Source: a bacterium (GTDB lineage Bacteria > Desulfobacterota > Binatia > HRBIN30 > CADEER01). From it: a stretch of 64,000 nucleotides of DNA. Position numbers and translations under genes: made by a program. This document shows, piece by piece, positions 18,161 to 27,446 of the stretch. A model generated the notes under the pieces. The model had not been told where the DNA came from. It searched no databases and saw only the letters and a list, made by a program, of their open reading frames with translations. The number at the start of each line of letters is the position of its first letter. Position 1 is the stretch's first letter. The stretch is from positions 744,001 to 808,000 of the forward strand of contig JAHBUY010000002.1 in the NCBI GenBank assembly GCA_019637795.1, given 5' to 3'.

Positions 18161-18237
18161 GCCGATTTTGCGGTGACCATTCGCGAAACAAAAAACGGGA
18201 TATTTTATACGGACCGACTTTCAGGTGTGAAACGTTC
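18161..18237. other. AT-rich insert between two IS91-like ends
   Basis: This 77-bp stretch (for example GCGAAACAAAAAACGGGATA then TTTTATACGG) is strikingly AT-rich for the window. One plus-strand frame is open throughout and protein-like (ADFAVTIRETKNGIFYTDRL). It looks like a scrap of a lower-GC, possibly phage-derived gene trapped between copies F and G. Too short to assign. Confidence 0.5.
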
Positions 18238-19546
18238 GCGCGTAGTCCGTATGAGCTGGCGATTTCACATCACCGCCAGTATCGGACGTTGGCGACCGGT
18301 AGCCCCGAGGGGGCGGCATCACGCACGGCCCGCGCCACTGGCAAGGAAGAAGTTGGTCCATCAGAGCCACAGAGCCACAGCGGCGGGCGCGTCTGGGCGC
18401 ACGGGGGCGACGGCGCGCCCCGAGGGGGCGGCATCACGCACGGCCCGCGCCACTGGCAAGGAAGAAGTTGGTCCATCAGAGCCACAGAGCCACAGCGGCG
18501 GGCGCGTCTGGGCGCACGGGGGCGACGACGCGACGCCGGGAGCGCGCCAGGGGTGGCGGAGTCAGCTCGGGTCCGCGGACAGGCAGCTCGGGTGAGCTGA
18601 GGCAGCAGCGGTACTGGCGGCTGCAGGGCAATCCGGGTGCGCCAGGATACGGGCGATCACGCGCAGGTCGACGATGGTCGCCACCAGGCGCAGGCGCCCA
18701 CCGCAGGCCGCGCAGGCCGAACGTCGAGGCCGAAGCTGCGGCTGGGAACCGGCCCAGGCGACGTGGCGCGGACGGACGTACCGCCCCGCCGGGGGCGAAC
18801 GCGGCGCGGCGGGCAGGGCAGGATCAGCAGGGGAGGCAGGCGAGCGCGGCGGCGGCCGGCAGGCCGGTCGGCAGCGCCGGTGCCGGCGCAAGCGCACGCG
18901 GCAGGGGGGACTGGCGTGGCCGTGGCCGGGCGACCCGCCAGCAGCCGCGGGCGGCAAACAAATGGTAGGAGAGGGAGATGGGCCGCGCGGCCGCCCCTTT
19001 CCAGCGCCGCCAGCCTCTCGAGCAGTTCGGTGGGCGCGAAGCGGATGGCCTGCGTGCCGTCGCGCCACGGCCGCCGCAGCCGCAGCACGACCTGCCCCGC
19101 CGCGGTCAGCTCCAGCGCCTCCTGCGCCACCGGCGGCCGCAGCACGTAGCGGCACAGCCGCTCGAGGCGGCGCCGATCGCCGGCGCGCACCGCGGCGTCG
19201 GCGTGCAGGTCGAACCCCTCGCGGTGCGCGTGCCGCGGTCCGGCACTGCTCACCGCGGGCGCGGCGGCGCCGGCGCCCAGCCGCAGCACCCGGTGACCGG
19301 CGCGCGGGCCGGTGGCCACCCGCCCGACCACCGCGGCGGCGGTGAGCGCCGCCAGCGCCGGTTCCGCCAGCGCCAGGCGGTCGGCGGCGCCGGCGTCCGC
19401 GTGATCGTCATCGAGCCCCAGGCCGCGGCGCCGCGCCAGGCGCCGGATCCGCCGCCGCACCGCCGCCAGCAGGCGGCCCACCTCCAGATCGGTGGGCGGC
19501 CGCGCCGCCGGCTCGAAGCGCACCGCGGCGGCACCAGCGCCGCCAG
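18238..19546. mobile_element. IS91-like element, degenerate partial copy (copy G)
   Basis: Left boundary, hairpin and the doubled 125-bp unit are intact, followed by the C-terminal half of the transposase with many small deletions. Identity with copy H ends at about 19528 (GCGCACCGCGGCGGC versus GCGCACCGCGCCGTC). The next about 20 bases, GCGGCACCAGCGCCGCCAGC, match an internal part of the element (about 21263), suggesting a template switch at this end. Confidence 0.75.
18562..19530 (-). pseudogene. IS91-family transposase, 5'-deleted and frameshifted (copy G)
   Basis: Readable pieces include PTDLEVGRLLAAVRRRIRRL, HRVLRLGAGAAAPAVSSAGP, LERLCRYVLRPPVAQEALEL (Y2-transposase Tyr region) and PWRDGTQAIRFAPTELLERL. 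Small indels break the frame in the Pro-rich linker and the zinc-ribbon tail. The N-terminal zinc and HUH regions are absent. At the position where copy H is frameshifted (about 21547), this copy is in frame, so the two decayed independently. Confidence 0.8.
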
Positions 19547-19761
19547 CCTGCGACCCCGGCGTCCGCTCATCTCCCCACCTCCGTTGAGCCCCGTAGCACA
19601 TCATCGCGAGAAGAGAGAATAGTTCGTAGCTGGGTGACCGTTGGGTGACTCGTTAGGGACCCTATCGCGGCGCGTTGCAGCAGACTGGATTGGGCGCTTC
19701 GCAATTTTGGCCTTGCCGGAAGCGACTGCGCAGCGGTAAAGGAACTGCGGAGGGGAAACGA
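19547..19761. other. intergenic stretch upstream of the dockerin-like gene
   Basis: No gene seen. It includes GGTGACCGTTGGGTGACTCG and a somewhat AT-richer segment before the ATG at 19762, with GGAGGGGAAACGA as a plausible ribosome site at 19749-19761. It probably holds the native promoter of the interrupted gene that follows. Confidence 0.4.
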
Positions 19762-20502
19762 ATGTCCGCGAAGGGGTTGGTCTTCTTGCCAACTCTGAGG
19801 CTCGTCCTCACACGATCGCTGCTCTTGGCGGCGGTCGTTAGTGGGCTTTCCCTTGGCAGCCGTGCCTGGGCTCAGTGTGCCGGCGACTGCAACGCGGACA
19901 GCGGTGTCACGATCGATGAGCTGCTCGTAGGCGTCCAGATCAGTCTCGACCTTCGGGCCGCCAGTGACTGCCCCGCGCTGGATGACGATGGCGACGGGTC
20001 CGTGACGATCTCGGAGTTGGTGCGCGCCGTTGATGCTGCCTTGAATGGATGTGCCTCGGCGATCACGCCAACAGCACAGCCAACAGGAACGGCCGCGACC
20101 GCTACGATCCCTGTCACGCCGTCGACGACACCTACATCAGGCGCCGGCTTCAAGATCGACGGATGTGTCAACGAGTTCCCTGGCGAACCGTGCGGGCAGA
20201 ATTTCGCCACCGTTCGCCTGGATCCCCTCGGCCTGACCTCGATGATCGGGTCCGACCTCCGATTCCATTTCACCAACATCCCGCCGGGTTCTTACGTGCT
20301 GAGCGTCCTCCAGCAATGCAACCCATTCGGCTGTTGGGAAGATGTACCCGTAACCGTCACAGACCAGGATGTGTTCGTACACATTGACTTGACGGCCAAT
20401 CCTACTCCGACCCGCCCGACAGCAACGCCGACTGCAACTGGAACCGCGCTCCCGTCAACGACTCACACATCGACGCCGTCGACGACACCTACATGCGCGT
20501 AG
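19762..20502 (+). pseudogene. secreted dockerin-like protein, 5' part, interrupted by the IS91-like element
   Basis: From ATG 19762: a signal peptide (LTRSLLLAAVVSGLSLGSRA) then a two-loop dockerin-like module (CAGDCNADSGVTIDELLVGV; LDDDGDGSVTISELVRAVDA). A Thr/Pro linker and a beta domain (DGCVNEFPGEPCGQNFATVR to DVPVTVTDQDVFVHIDL) follow, then a second Thr/Pro linker (PTPTRPTATPTATGT). The last codons CysAla-stop come from the IS left end (GCGCGTAG at 20495). The Thr-rich reading resumes after the element at about 22483, so this gene was probably split in two. Confidence 0.75.
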
Positions 20503-22483
20503 TCCGTATGAGCTGGCGATTTCACATCACCGCCAGTATCGGACGTTGGCGACCGGTAGCCCCGAGGGGGCGGCATCACGCACGGCCCGCGCCACTGGCA
20601 AGGAAGAAGTTGGTCCATCAGAGCCACAGAGCCACAGCGGCGGGCGCGTCTGGGCGCACGGGGGCGACGGCGCGCCCCGAGGGGGCGGCATCACGCACGG
20701 CCCGCGCCACTGGCAAGGAAGAAGTTGGTCCATCAGAGCCACAGAGCCACAGCGGCGGGCGCGTCTGGGCGCACGGGGGCGACGACGCGACGCCGGGAGC
20801 GCGCCAGGGGTGGCGGAGTCAGCTCGGGTCCGCGGACAGGCAGCTCGGGTGAGCTGGGGGCAGCGGCGGTGGCGGCTGCAGGGGCAATCCGAGGTGCGCC
20901 AGGATGCGGGCGATCACGCGCGGGTCGGCGATGGTCGCCACCAGGCGCAGGCGCCCGCCGCAGGCCGCGCAGGCCAGGACGTCGAGGCCGAAGCTGCGGC
21001 GCAGGAGCTCGGCCCAGGCGACGTGGCGCGGACGGACATACCCCGCCCCCGCCGGGGGCGGGCGCGGCGCGGCGGGCGGGGCGGGATCAGCGGGGGAGGC
21101 GGGCGAGCGCGGCGGCGCCGGCGGCAGGCCCGGCTCGGTCGGCGGCGCCGGTGCCGGCGCGAGCGCGGCGGGGGGGACTGGCGTGGCCGTGGCCCGGGCG
21201 ACCCGCCAGCAGCCGCGGGCGGCGAACGCGCCGTGGTAGAGGAGGAGATGGGCGCGCGGCCGCGGCACCAGCGCCGCCAGCCTCTCGAGCAGTTCGGTGG
21301 GCGCGAAGCGGATGGCCTGCGTGCCGTCGCGCCACGGCCGCCGCAGCCGCAGCACGACCTGCCCCGCCGCGGTCAGCTCCAGCGCCTCCTGCGCCACCGG
21401 CGGCCGCAGCACGTAGCGGCACAGCCGCTCGAGGCGGCGCCGATCGCCGGCGCGCACCGCGGTGTCGGCGTGCAGGTCGAACCCCTCGCGGTGCGCGTGC
21501 CGCGGTCCGGCACTGCTCACCGCGGGCGCGGCGGCGCCGGCGCCCAGCCACGCAGCACCCGGTGACCGGCGCGCGGGCCGGTGGCCACCCGCCCGACCAC
21601 CGCGGCGGCGGTGAGCGCCGCCAGCGCCGGTTCCGCCAGCGCCAGGCGGTCGGCGGCGCCGGCGTCCGCGTGATCGTCATCGAGCCCCAGGCCGCGGCGC
21701 CGCGCCAGGCGCCGGATCCGCCGCCGCACCGCCGCCAGCAGGCGGCCCACCTCCAGATCGGTGGGCGGCCGCGCCGCCGGCTCGAAGCGCACCGCGCCGT
21801 CGGGCGCGGTGGCGAACACGCCCTCGGCCACCAGGGTGTGGAAGTGAACGTTGGTGTTGAGCGCCGAGCCGCAGCGCTGGATGGCGGTGATGGCGCCGGC
21901 GCGGCCCTCCACCCCGCGGGCCCGCGCCCGGCGGCGCTCGAAAGCGAGCACGGCGCGCACGAACACCGCCAGCACGGCGCGGCACAGCGGCGGGTCGTAG
22001 GCCAGCGCGTAGCGCAGCCGGTGCGGCAGGGTCAGCACCCACTGGCGCACCGGCAGGTCGCCGAGCACGCCGTCCACCAGATGCGCGGCGAGGCTCGCCA
22101 TGCGCCGGCCGCAACACGAGGGGCAGAACCCCCGGCCCTTGCACGAGAAGGCGACCAGGATCTCCTGGCCGCAGCCGCCACAGCGGAAGCGGGCGAAGCC
22201 GCTGGCCATGACGCCGCAGCCGAGGAAGGCGCGCAGCTCGCGCTCGACGAAGGCCGGCAGCCCGGCGCCGTCGCCCCGCTGGCGCACCGCGGCGAGGAAG
22301 GTCTCCAGATGCACGCACCACCTGCTGCAGGACGCCGGGCTCGGGATGGCGGCGCACGCAGATCCGCCGGCCGCGGCCGGGCGGCGGCCGGCGGGAGGAT
22401 GGCTGCCGGGACAATGAGCGCTCTCCGCGCGGGATCGCCATGGGAGGCCGGGCGGGGGCGATTCGCCGCCCGCCATCCATGAT
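20495..22483. mobile_element. IS91-like rolling-circle insertion sequence, longest copy (copy H)
   Basis: About 1.99 kb. The left end is GCGCGTAGTCCGTATGAGCT with the stem-loop (arms GTCCG...CTGGCG and CGCCAG...CGGAC, loop ATTTCACATCAC), followed by the doubled 125-bp unit and the transposase gene on the minus strand. By analogy with IS91, the end next to the transposase 3' end is the replication origin end. The right end is placed at about 22483, where the host gene's Thr-rich frame resumes; uncertainty is about 15 bases. No obvious target duplication, as expected for IS91-type elements. Confidence 0.75.
20819..22441 (-). pseudogene. IS91-family (Y2/HUH) transposase with two frameshifts
   Basis: Start about ATG 22441 (MAIPRGERSLSRQPSSRRPP). 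Domains in order: an N-terminal zinc-binding region (FRCGGCGQEILVAFSCKGRG, FCPSCCGRRM), helices LPVRQWVLTLPHRLRYALAY, the HUH metal motif in LNTNVHFHTLVAEGVF (HFH), the tyrosine region LERLCRYVLRPPVAQE, a Pro/Ala linker, and a C-terminal ribbon (ACAACGGRLRLVATI). The frame breaks near 22319 (QQVV to VHLETF, one base missing) and near 21547 (two extra bases, CCACGCAGC versus CCGCAGC in copy G). Restored length is about 540 residues. Rolling-circle transposition enzyme, now probably inactive. Confidence 0.85.
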
Positions 22484-22743
22484 GGGGTACAACGCGGCCA
22501 ACGACGGATGGCTCGGGGGCAACGACTGCAACGTTCGCCTTCTCGAGCCCGACCATCCGCCTTGGCAATGGCGGTGCGGGCGGCATTGAGATCAGCGACA
22601 TTGCGTGCCTCAAGCCGACCGCAAGCAGCGGCACTCCCACCGTTGCGCGCATTGAGCAGGTCAATGGGGTCCATCCTGACCTTCGAGAGAACCGAGCTTT
22701 CCCCTGGCAGCGCCACGTGTGCGTCCATTCGGGGCTTGGGTGA
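22483..22743 (+). pseudogene. 3' part of the interrupted dockerin-like gene
   Basis: In one plus frame the codons after 22483 read TTRPTTDGSGATTATFAFSS, then PTIRLGNGGAGGIEISDIAC, VARIEQVNGVHPDLRENRAF and HVCVHSGLG before TGA 22741. The Thr-rich start continues the Thr/Pro linker that ends at 20494 on the other side of the element, and reading frames can be joined across the element. It has no start codon or ribosome site of its own. Joining the parts is inference. Confidence 0.5.
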
Positions 22744-22781
22744 GCGGGCGGGCGCAAGGAGCGCACCCACGCGGAGGGGCC

Positions 22782-25391
22782 TCACTGGCAGGGACCGCCG
22801 AGCGGGGCCGGGGCGGGCACGAACGGCGCGCCGGCGAGGGCGCTCGCGGCGAAGCAGCCGTACTGGAATTTCACCGCGTCGAGCTGGAAGGCGATGTGGT
22901 GGGAGATGAGGATGCCATCGCCAGCGTACTGCGCCACCACGCCGGTGAAGGGCGTGCCGTCGGCGGCAACGACGTTGTCGCGCACCGGGTAGTTGGCCAC
23001 CGTGCCGCGGCCGACCGCGGCGAGCGCGGCGGGCAGCAGCGGCTCGAGCGGCGCGCCGGCTTCCTGGGTGCCGGAGGCGACGGCCATCGCGGCATAGATC
23101 GGATCGGGGAACTCGGGGTCGTCGACCCCGACCGGCTGGTAGATGGCGCGCGCGGGGTGACCGGGCAATGGACGGCTGCCGATGCGCGGCGCGTAGACCG
23201 CCGGCTCGGCCCACTCCCACGCGGTTTCCAGCAGCGCCATGCCGGGGTGCAGGTGGGTGAGCGGCGCCGGCGTGCCGAGCAGCACCGGGCCGACCAACGG
23301 TCGGGTGTCGACGTCGCCGACGCTGGCCTCGAGAACGACCAGGCTCCACAGCCCGCCCGAGCCGGTGGGGATCACGGCGCGCACGCGCGGCTCGAGCGCG
23401 CCGAAATAGTTGGCGTACTGGCCGCCCATCGACTGGCCCAGGACGACGATCGCGTCGCTGCGCAGGCGGACGGCGGGATCGCCGCCGACACCGTCGCAGC
23501 CGACCAGCGTCTGCGCATCGATCCGCAGCCGGCCGAGCGCATCGAGCAGCAGGCGCTGCTCGATGGTCCCCTGACGGAAGGTGTACGGGTAGGCGGCGAG
23601 GTTGAGGAGGTTGAGATAGGCGCGCGAGCTGGCGCCGGGCAGTCGCTCGGGGTTGAGCGGCAGGGCGCTTGCCGCAGTGGCGATGCCGTGCGCGGCGAGC
23701 ACGTGCGCCGGTCCCTCGCCGCGCACCGGTTCGCCGCCCGGGGAGAGCGCCGGCCCACGATCGACCACCTGCGCCGCCACGCCACCCGAGCCGTGGAAGT
23801 ACAGCGTCAGCGGATAGCCGCCGGCGGGCATCACCTGGCGAGGCAGCGTGAGCACCACCGGCACGTCCTCGATGCGCTGCACGATCGGTAGGCCGTCGGC
23901 GCCGACGACGAAGTCGCCGAGCGTGGCGAAGGGCGGCGTGCCGCGCTGGTACTGCGGCATGCGCACGGTGCCGCGCAATTCGCAGAAGCGCGGGTGCACC
24001 GCGTCGAGGATGACGTTCTCGATGACGACCGGATCGCGCGCCGCCAGCGCCGTCACCTGGGCGGCGAAGGCGGCGACCACGTCGCCGACGCTGAACACCG
24101 TGGCGGCGGCGACCTCGTCGCGGGCGATGCCGATCCGATCGAGCGTCTCCCACAGCGGCGCGTACAGCGCTCGCGCCGCAGCGCCGTGCGCGCCGGGGGG
24201 TGTTCCGCCGGCGCGCAGTTGCAGCATGGAGAGCGGCACGCCGAGCGGCGCGCCGGTGGCATCGCCGGCGCCGCGGCGGACCACGAACGCGTAGCGGCGG
24301 GAGGGCGGCAGAACCAGCCCAGGGATGGTCGCGACGGAGAGCGCGTTGCCGGGTAGGTAGGGATCGGCCGGCGGCGTCGTGGCGATGAGCGGGAAGAGCC
24401 GACCGCGGTCGGGCGAGGCGGGATCGACGTCGATCAGCAGCAGCGGCGCTCCGGCGTCGGCGGGAACGATGTCGGCGATGGCGCGCGGCGCGATCGGCGC
24501 GTCGAAGTGCAGCGTCAACACCGGCACTGCCGGGAAGGCCGGGCGGCGGTCGGCGATCGAGGCGACGGCGCCGACGAAGGGGTTGGCGACCAGCGGGAAG
24601 GCGGCGAGATCGGGCGTGCCGTCGGCGCGCAGACGCAGGTCGGTGGGGTATGGCAGGTCGTAGAAGCGCGCCGGATCGGCGAGATCGATGTCGAGGTCGA
24701 AGACCGCGGCCGTGCCCCGCGTCGCGCCGTACAGCGCTGCCGCCAGGGCGCGAGCGGAGGCGATGGACGCGCCGACGGCGCAGTCGGGCAGGGGCGCGCA
24801 GCTACCGATGGCGGTGCCGTCGACGCCGGCGCAGGCGCGGTCGAGGGCCTGCTTGGCGCGCCGCGCCATCGCGCCGCCGTTCGGGAGGCAGGCCGCAGCG
24901 AGCGAGTCGGGCGCCTGCTGATCGGCGTCGCGCGCCGCCTGGCAGGCGATGGCGCGAGTGAGCAGCGAGCGCACGATCTGCGACCGCTGCCGGCCAATGG
25001 CGGCGTGGCACGCGAGCGCCGCTGGGGTTGCCGCGAAGAGCAGGTTCCCCTGCAGCGCCGCGCCGCTGGCGACGATCTCGCTGTCGAGCAGCGCCGCCAG
25101 AGCGGCCGCCGGGTCGCCGCCGGGATAGCCGGCGCGCGCCGCGCCCGCATCGCCGCAGCGAGCGTCGAGGCGGGCGAGGTCGGCGGCGAGCGCCGCGTGC
25201 TGCGAGTCGTTGCACCTCGCCATGGCGCCGGCGCGCTGGCGGTGACAGGCATCGAGCCGGCGCAGGGCATGGGCGACGGCGAAGCGTGCCTGCGCGTCGA
25301 TCGCGCCGCGACAGTCGCGCTCGACGTCGGCGCCCGCGAGCACTGGGACGCAGATCAGGCCGATGACCAACGCAAACGGGACACGGCGCAT
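22782..25391 (-). CDS. large secreted alpha/beta-hydrolase-type protein
   Basis: 869 residues from ATG 25391 (MRRVPFALVIGLICVPVLAG signal peptide). Residues about 25-220 are Cys/Ala-rich helical repeats; the middle has beta segments (VPVLTLHFDAPIAPRAIADI; PLTLYFHGSGGVAAQVVDRG). AIVVLGQSMGGQYANYFGAL near residue 650 is a GxSxGG nucleophile elbow and YFHGSGG an oxyanion-loop-like HG motif. A candidate acid/His pair lies near the C-terminus (YAGDGILISHHIAFQLD). Probably an extracellular or periplasmic esterase/lipase-like enzyme. The open frame extends upstream to 25490 without signal features. Close family not recognised. Confidence 0.75.
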   Translation of the reverse strand: MRRVPFALVIGLICVPVLAGADVERDCRGAIDAQARFAVAHALRRLDACHRQRAGAMARCNDSQHAALAADLARLDARCGDAGAARAGYPGGDPAAALAALLDSEIVASGAALQGNLLFAATPAALACHAAIGRQRSQIVRSLLTRAIACQAARDADQQAPDSLAAACLPNGGAMARRAKQALDRACAGVDGTAIGSCAPLPDCAVGASIASARALAAALYGATRGTAAVFDLDIDLADPARFYDLPYPTDLRLRADGTPDLAAFPLVANPFVGAVASIADRRPAFPAVPVLTLHFDAPIAPRAIADIVPADAGAPLLLIDVDPASPDRGRLFPLIATTPPADPYLPGNALSVATIPGLVLPPSRRYAFVVRRGAGDATGAPLGVPLSMLQLRAGGTPPGAHGAAARALYAPLWETLDRIGIARDEVAAATVFSVGDVVAAFAAQVTALAARDPVVIENVILDAVHPRFCELRGTVRMPQYQRGTPPFATLGDFVVGADGLPIVQRIEDVPVVLTLPRQVMPAGGYPLTLYFHGSGGVAAQVVDRGPALSPGGEPVRGEGPAHVLAAHGIATAASALPLNPERLPGASSRAYLNLLNLAAYPYTFRQGTIEQRLLLDALGRLRIDAQTLVGCDGVGGDPAVRLRSDAIVVLGQSMGGQYANYFGALEPRVRAVIPTGSGGLWSLVVLEASVGDVDTRPLVGPVLLGTPAPLTHLHPGMALLETAWEWAEPAVYAPRIGSRPLPGHPARAIYQPVGVDDPEFPDPIYAAMAVASGTQEAGAPLEPLLPAALAAVGRGTVANYPVRDNVVAADGTPFTGVVAQYAGDGILISHHIAFQLDAVKFQYGCFAASALAGAPFVPAPAPLGGPCQ

Positions 25392-25604
25392 CCCCGCCAC
25401 GTAACCATGCGGCAAACGCCAGAGTCCAACCCCGAAACCCGCCGGGATCAGGCCTCGGCAAACCCCGCGCCTGTGGCGGGAGGGCGTCACTGTCCGGCGG
25501 TGGATTCGCAGCCGCGCGATCGACGGCGGCGCGCGGGGCCACCGCGGGTCATGCGGGCGGGTGGCGCGCGATATGCACAGGGGAGCGGGAGGGAGGGTGC
25601 GCCA

Positions 25605-27116
25605 ATGGCGGCCACCGGCTCATTTCGCTACCCGATCAATCTCAGCCGGCGCATGCAGCCGATGGATGCGCTCTTCTGGTACGTCGAAGAGGCGACGCCG
25701 GAGCTGCGGCCGCTGGTGGCCGGGCTGCTGATGCTCGATCGGCGGCCGGATCCGGAGCGGCTGCGGGCATCGGTGGAGCGCTGGGTGGCGCGCCTGCCGC
25801 GGTTGCGGCAGCGGGTGGTGGAGGCGCCGCTGCGACTCGGGCTGCCGGAATGGGAGGACGATCCGCAGTTCGAGCTCCAGTATCACGCCCGCGAGGTGAT
25901 CCTGCCGGAGCCGGCGACCGATCGGCACCTGCTCGACTTCTGCGGCGCGGTGTTCGCGACGCCGCTCGACCCGATGCGGCCGCTCTGGGAGGCCTACCTG
26001 ATCGAGGGGCTGGCAGGCGGACGCGCCGCCTGCTTCTTCAAGACCCACCATGCGGTGATGGACGGCGTCGGCTCGCTGGCGGTGTTCGACGCGTTCACCC
26101 AGGGGCACCGCAACGAGCCGGTGCGTGTGCCGCGCCACCACCCGCCGGCACCGTTCTCCCAGCCGACTGGGGCGCGCGCCGCGCGTCTGCTCGGCGACGC
26201 TGTCGGCACCGTGGCGAGTGGGCTGCTCGCCGCCGGCGTGGTCTCGACGCAGGCGCTGTTACGGCCCGGCGAGGCGCTCGCTCAGGTCTGGCGCACCGGA
26301 CGCGGCCTGCGCGGTCTGCTCGCCGATCTGACGGCGCCGCCGGCGGTCGATCCCCTCGGTCTCGCGTCCACCGGCGTCGGCCGCCGCCTCGACGCGCTGG
26401 CGCTCTCGCTGCCGCGCTTGCAGCGCATCAAGGAACGCCTCGGGGTGTCGCTCAATGACGTGGTGCTGACCGCGCTCTCCGGCGCGGTCGGTCGCTACCA
26501 CCAGCGGCGCGGCATGCGCGTCGAGCGGCTCCATTGCATGGTGCCGATGAATCTGCGGCCGGACCGCGAGCGCGACGCGCTCGGCAATCGGGTCGGCGCG
26601 TTCACCGCCATCCTGCCGGTCGGCGAATCGGACCCGCTGCGGCGCCTGGCGCGCATCCGCCAGCAGACCGCGACGGCGAAGGGCGACCGCCGCGGCGCCA
26701 CCTACCCGCTGGTGGCCAGCGTGCTCGCGTTCATGCCGAGCGCCGGCTACCGCCTGTTGTCGAAGACGGTCACCGGCCGCATCAACCTGATCTGCACCAA
26801 CATGCCCGGCCCGTCGGAGCCGCGTTACCTGGCCGGCGCCAGGGTCGAGGCCATCTTCCCATTCGCGCCGGTGGCGTTGGGCACGCCGTTGTCGGTCGCC
26901 CTGTTGTCGTACGGCGACACGTACGGCGTCGGCATCGACACCGATCCGGCGGCGATTCCCGACCCCGAGGTGCTGCACCGCTATCTGGAGACGGCGATCG
27001 ACGAGCTCGAGCAGCGCGCCGTGCCGCATGCCGGGGGGCGGGCGCGGTCGATCGTCCGCCGGCCCACCCGGCCGGTCGGCGCGCGCTCACGACGCGAGAC
27101 GAGACGGGCGGGCTGA
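25605..27116 (+). CDS. wax ester synthase / diacylglycerol acyltransferase (WS/DGAT)
   Basis: 503 residues from ATG 25605, with ribosome site GGGAGGG. It begins MAATGSFRYPINLSRRMQPM with the MxxxDAxFWYxE start region. The catalytic HHxxxDG motif is KTHHAVMDGVGSLAVFDAF at about residues 147-153, followed by ERLGVSLNDVVLTALSGAV, MVPMNLRP, ALGNRVGAF and LICTNMPGPSEPRYLAGARV, all standard for bacterial WS/DGAT. It esterifies acyl-CoA to fatty alcohols or diacylglycerol to form storage lipid at the inner membrane. Because this is a single enzyme, wax versus triacylglycerol cannot be decided. Confidence 0.92.
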   Translation: MAATGSFRYPINLSRRMQPMDALFWYVEEATPELRPLVAGLLMLDRRPDPERLRASVERWVARLPRLRQRVVEAPLRLGLPEWEDDPQFELQYHAREVILPEPATDRHLLDFCGAVFATPLDPMRPLWEAYLIEGLAGGRAACFFKTHHAVMDGVGSLAVFDAFTQGHRNEPVRVPRHHPPAPFSQPTGARAARLLGDAVGTVASGLLAAGVVSTQALLRPGEALAQVWRTGRGLRGLLADLTAPPAVDPLGLASTGVGRRLDALALSLPRLQRIKERLGVSLNDVVLTALSGAVGRYHQRRGMRVERLHCMVPMNLRPDRERDALGNRVGAFTAILPVGESDPLRRLARIRQQTATAKGDRRGATYPLVASVLAFMPSAGYRLLSKTVTGRINLICTNMPGPSEPRYLAGARVEAIFPFAPVALGTPLSVALLSYGDTYGVGIDTDPAAIPDPEVLHRYLETAIDELEQRAVPHAGGRARSIVRRPTRPVGARSRRETRRAG

Positions 27117-27446
27117 GCCGCGCGCCGCGTGCTCGGCGGCGCGCGCTCGCGGCAGCGCTGCCCGACCTCGTTTCGACCCGCAGCGGCGAGAGCGCAGTGA
27201 TCGGCCGCGACGCGTCGCGTGCCTCATCACCCATCTCGCCGTGGCGTCCATTCCCCACTCATCGATCATGAGCCCCGGGCCCGGTCGTCGCCGGCATGAC
27301 GGATGCGCCACGGTCAGATGATCTCCATCAACGCCGGTGTAGGGATTTCCCGTAGTGCCGTTGGGGAAAGTCGCGAATGGTCCTTCGAGTCTGTCACGGC
27401 GATAGATCATGACACACAGCATCCGCCTACGCGGAAGGGGGTTGTC
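27117..27446. other. 330-bp intergenic stretch, no gene seen
   Basis: No credible frame. The distal part is less GC-rich and contains GTGTAGGGATTTCCCGTAGT and GTTGGGGAAAGTCGCGAATG, a loosely inverted pair (GGGATTTCCC is itself palindromic) about 100 bases upstream of the surface-protein ATG. This could be an operator or promoter region for that gene. Confidence 0.4.

Noticed and set aside
21517..24153. An 878-codon minus-strand frame joining the transposase region to sequence under the hydrolase gene
   Set aside because: Only its last about 270 codons are transposase; the rest is an antisense or out-of-frame shadow of the alpha/beta hydrolase and linker DNA.
24507..25604. N-terminal extension of the WS/DGAT frame by about 366 codons
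   Set aside because: The extension is antisense to the hydrolase gene and Arg-rich; the family start motif and a ribosome site fit ATG 25605.
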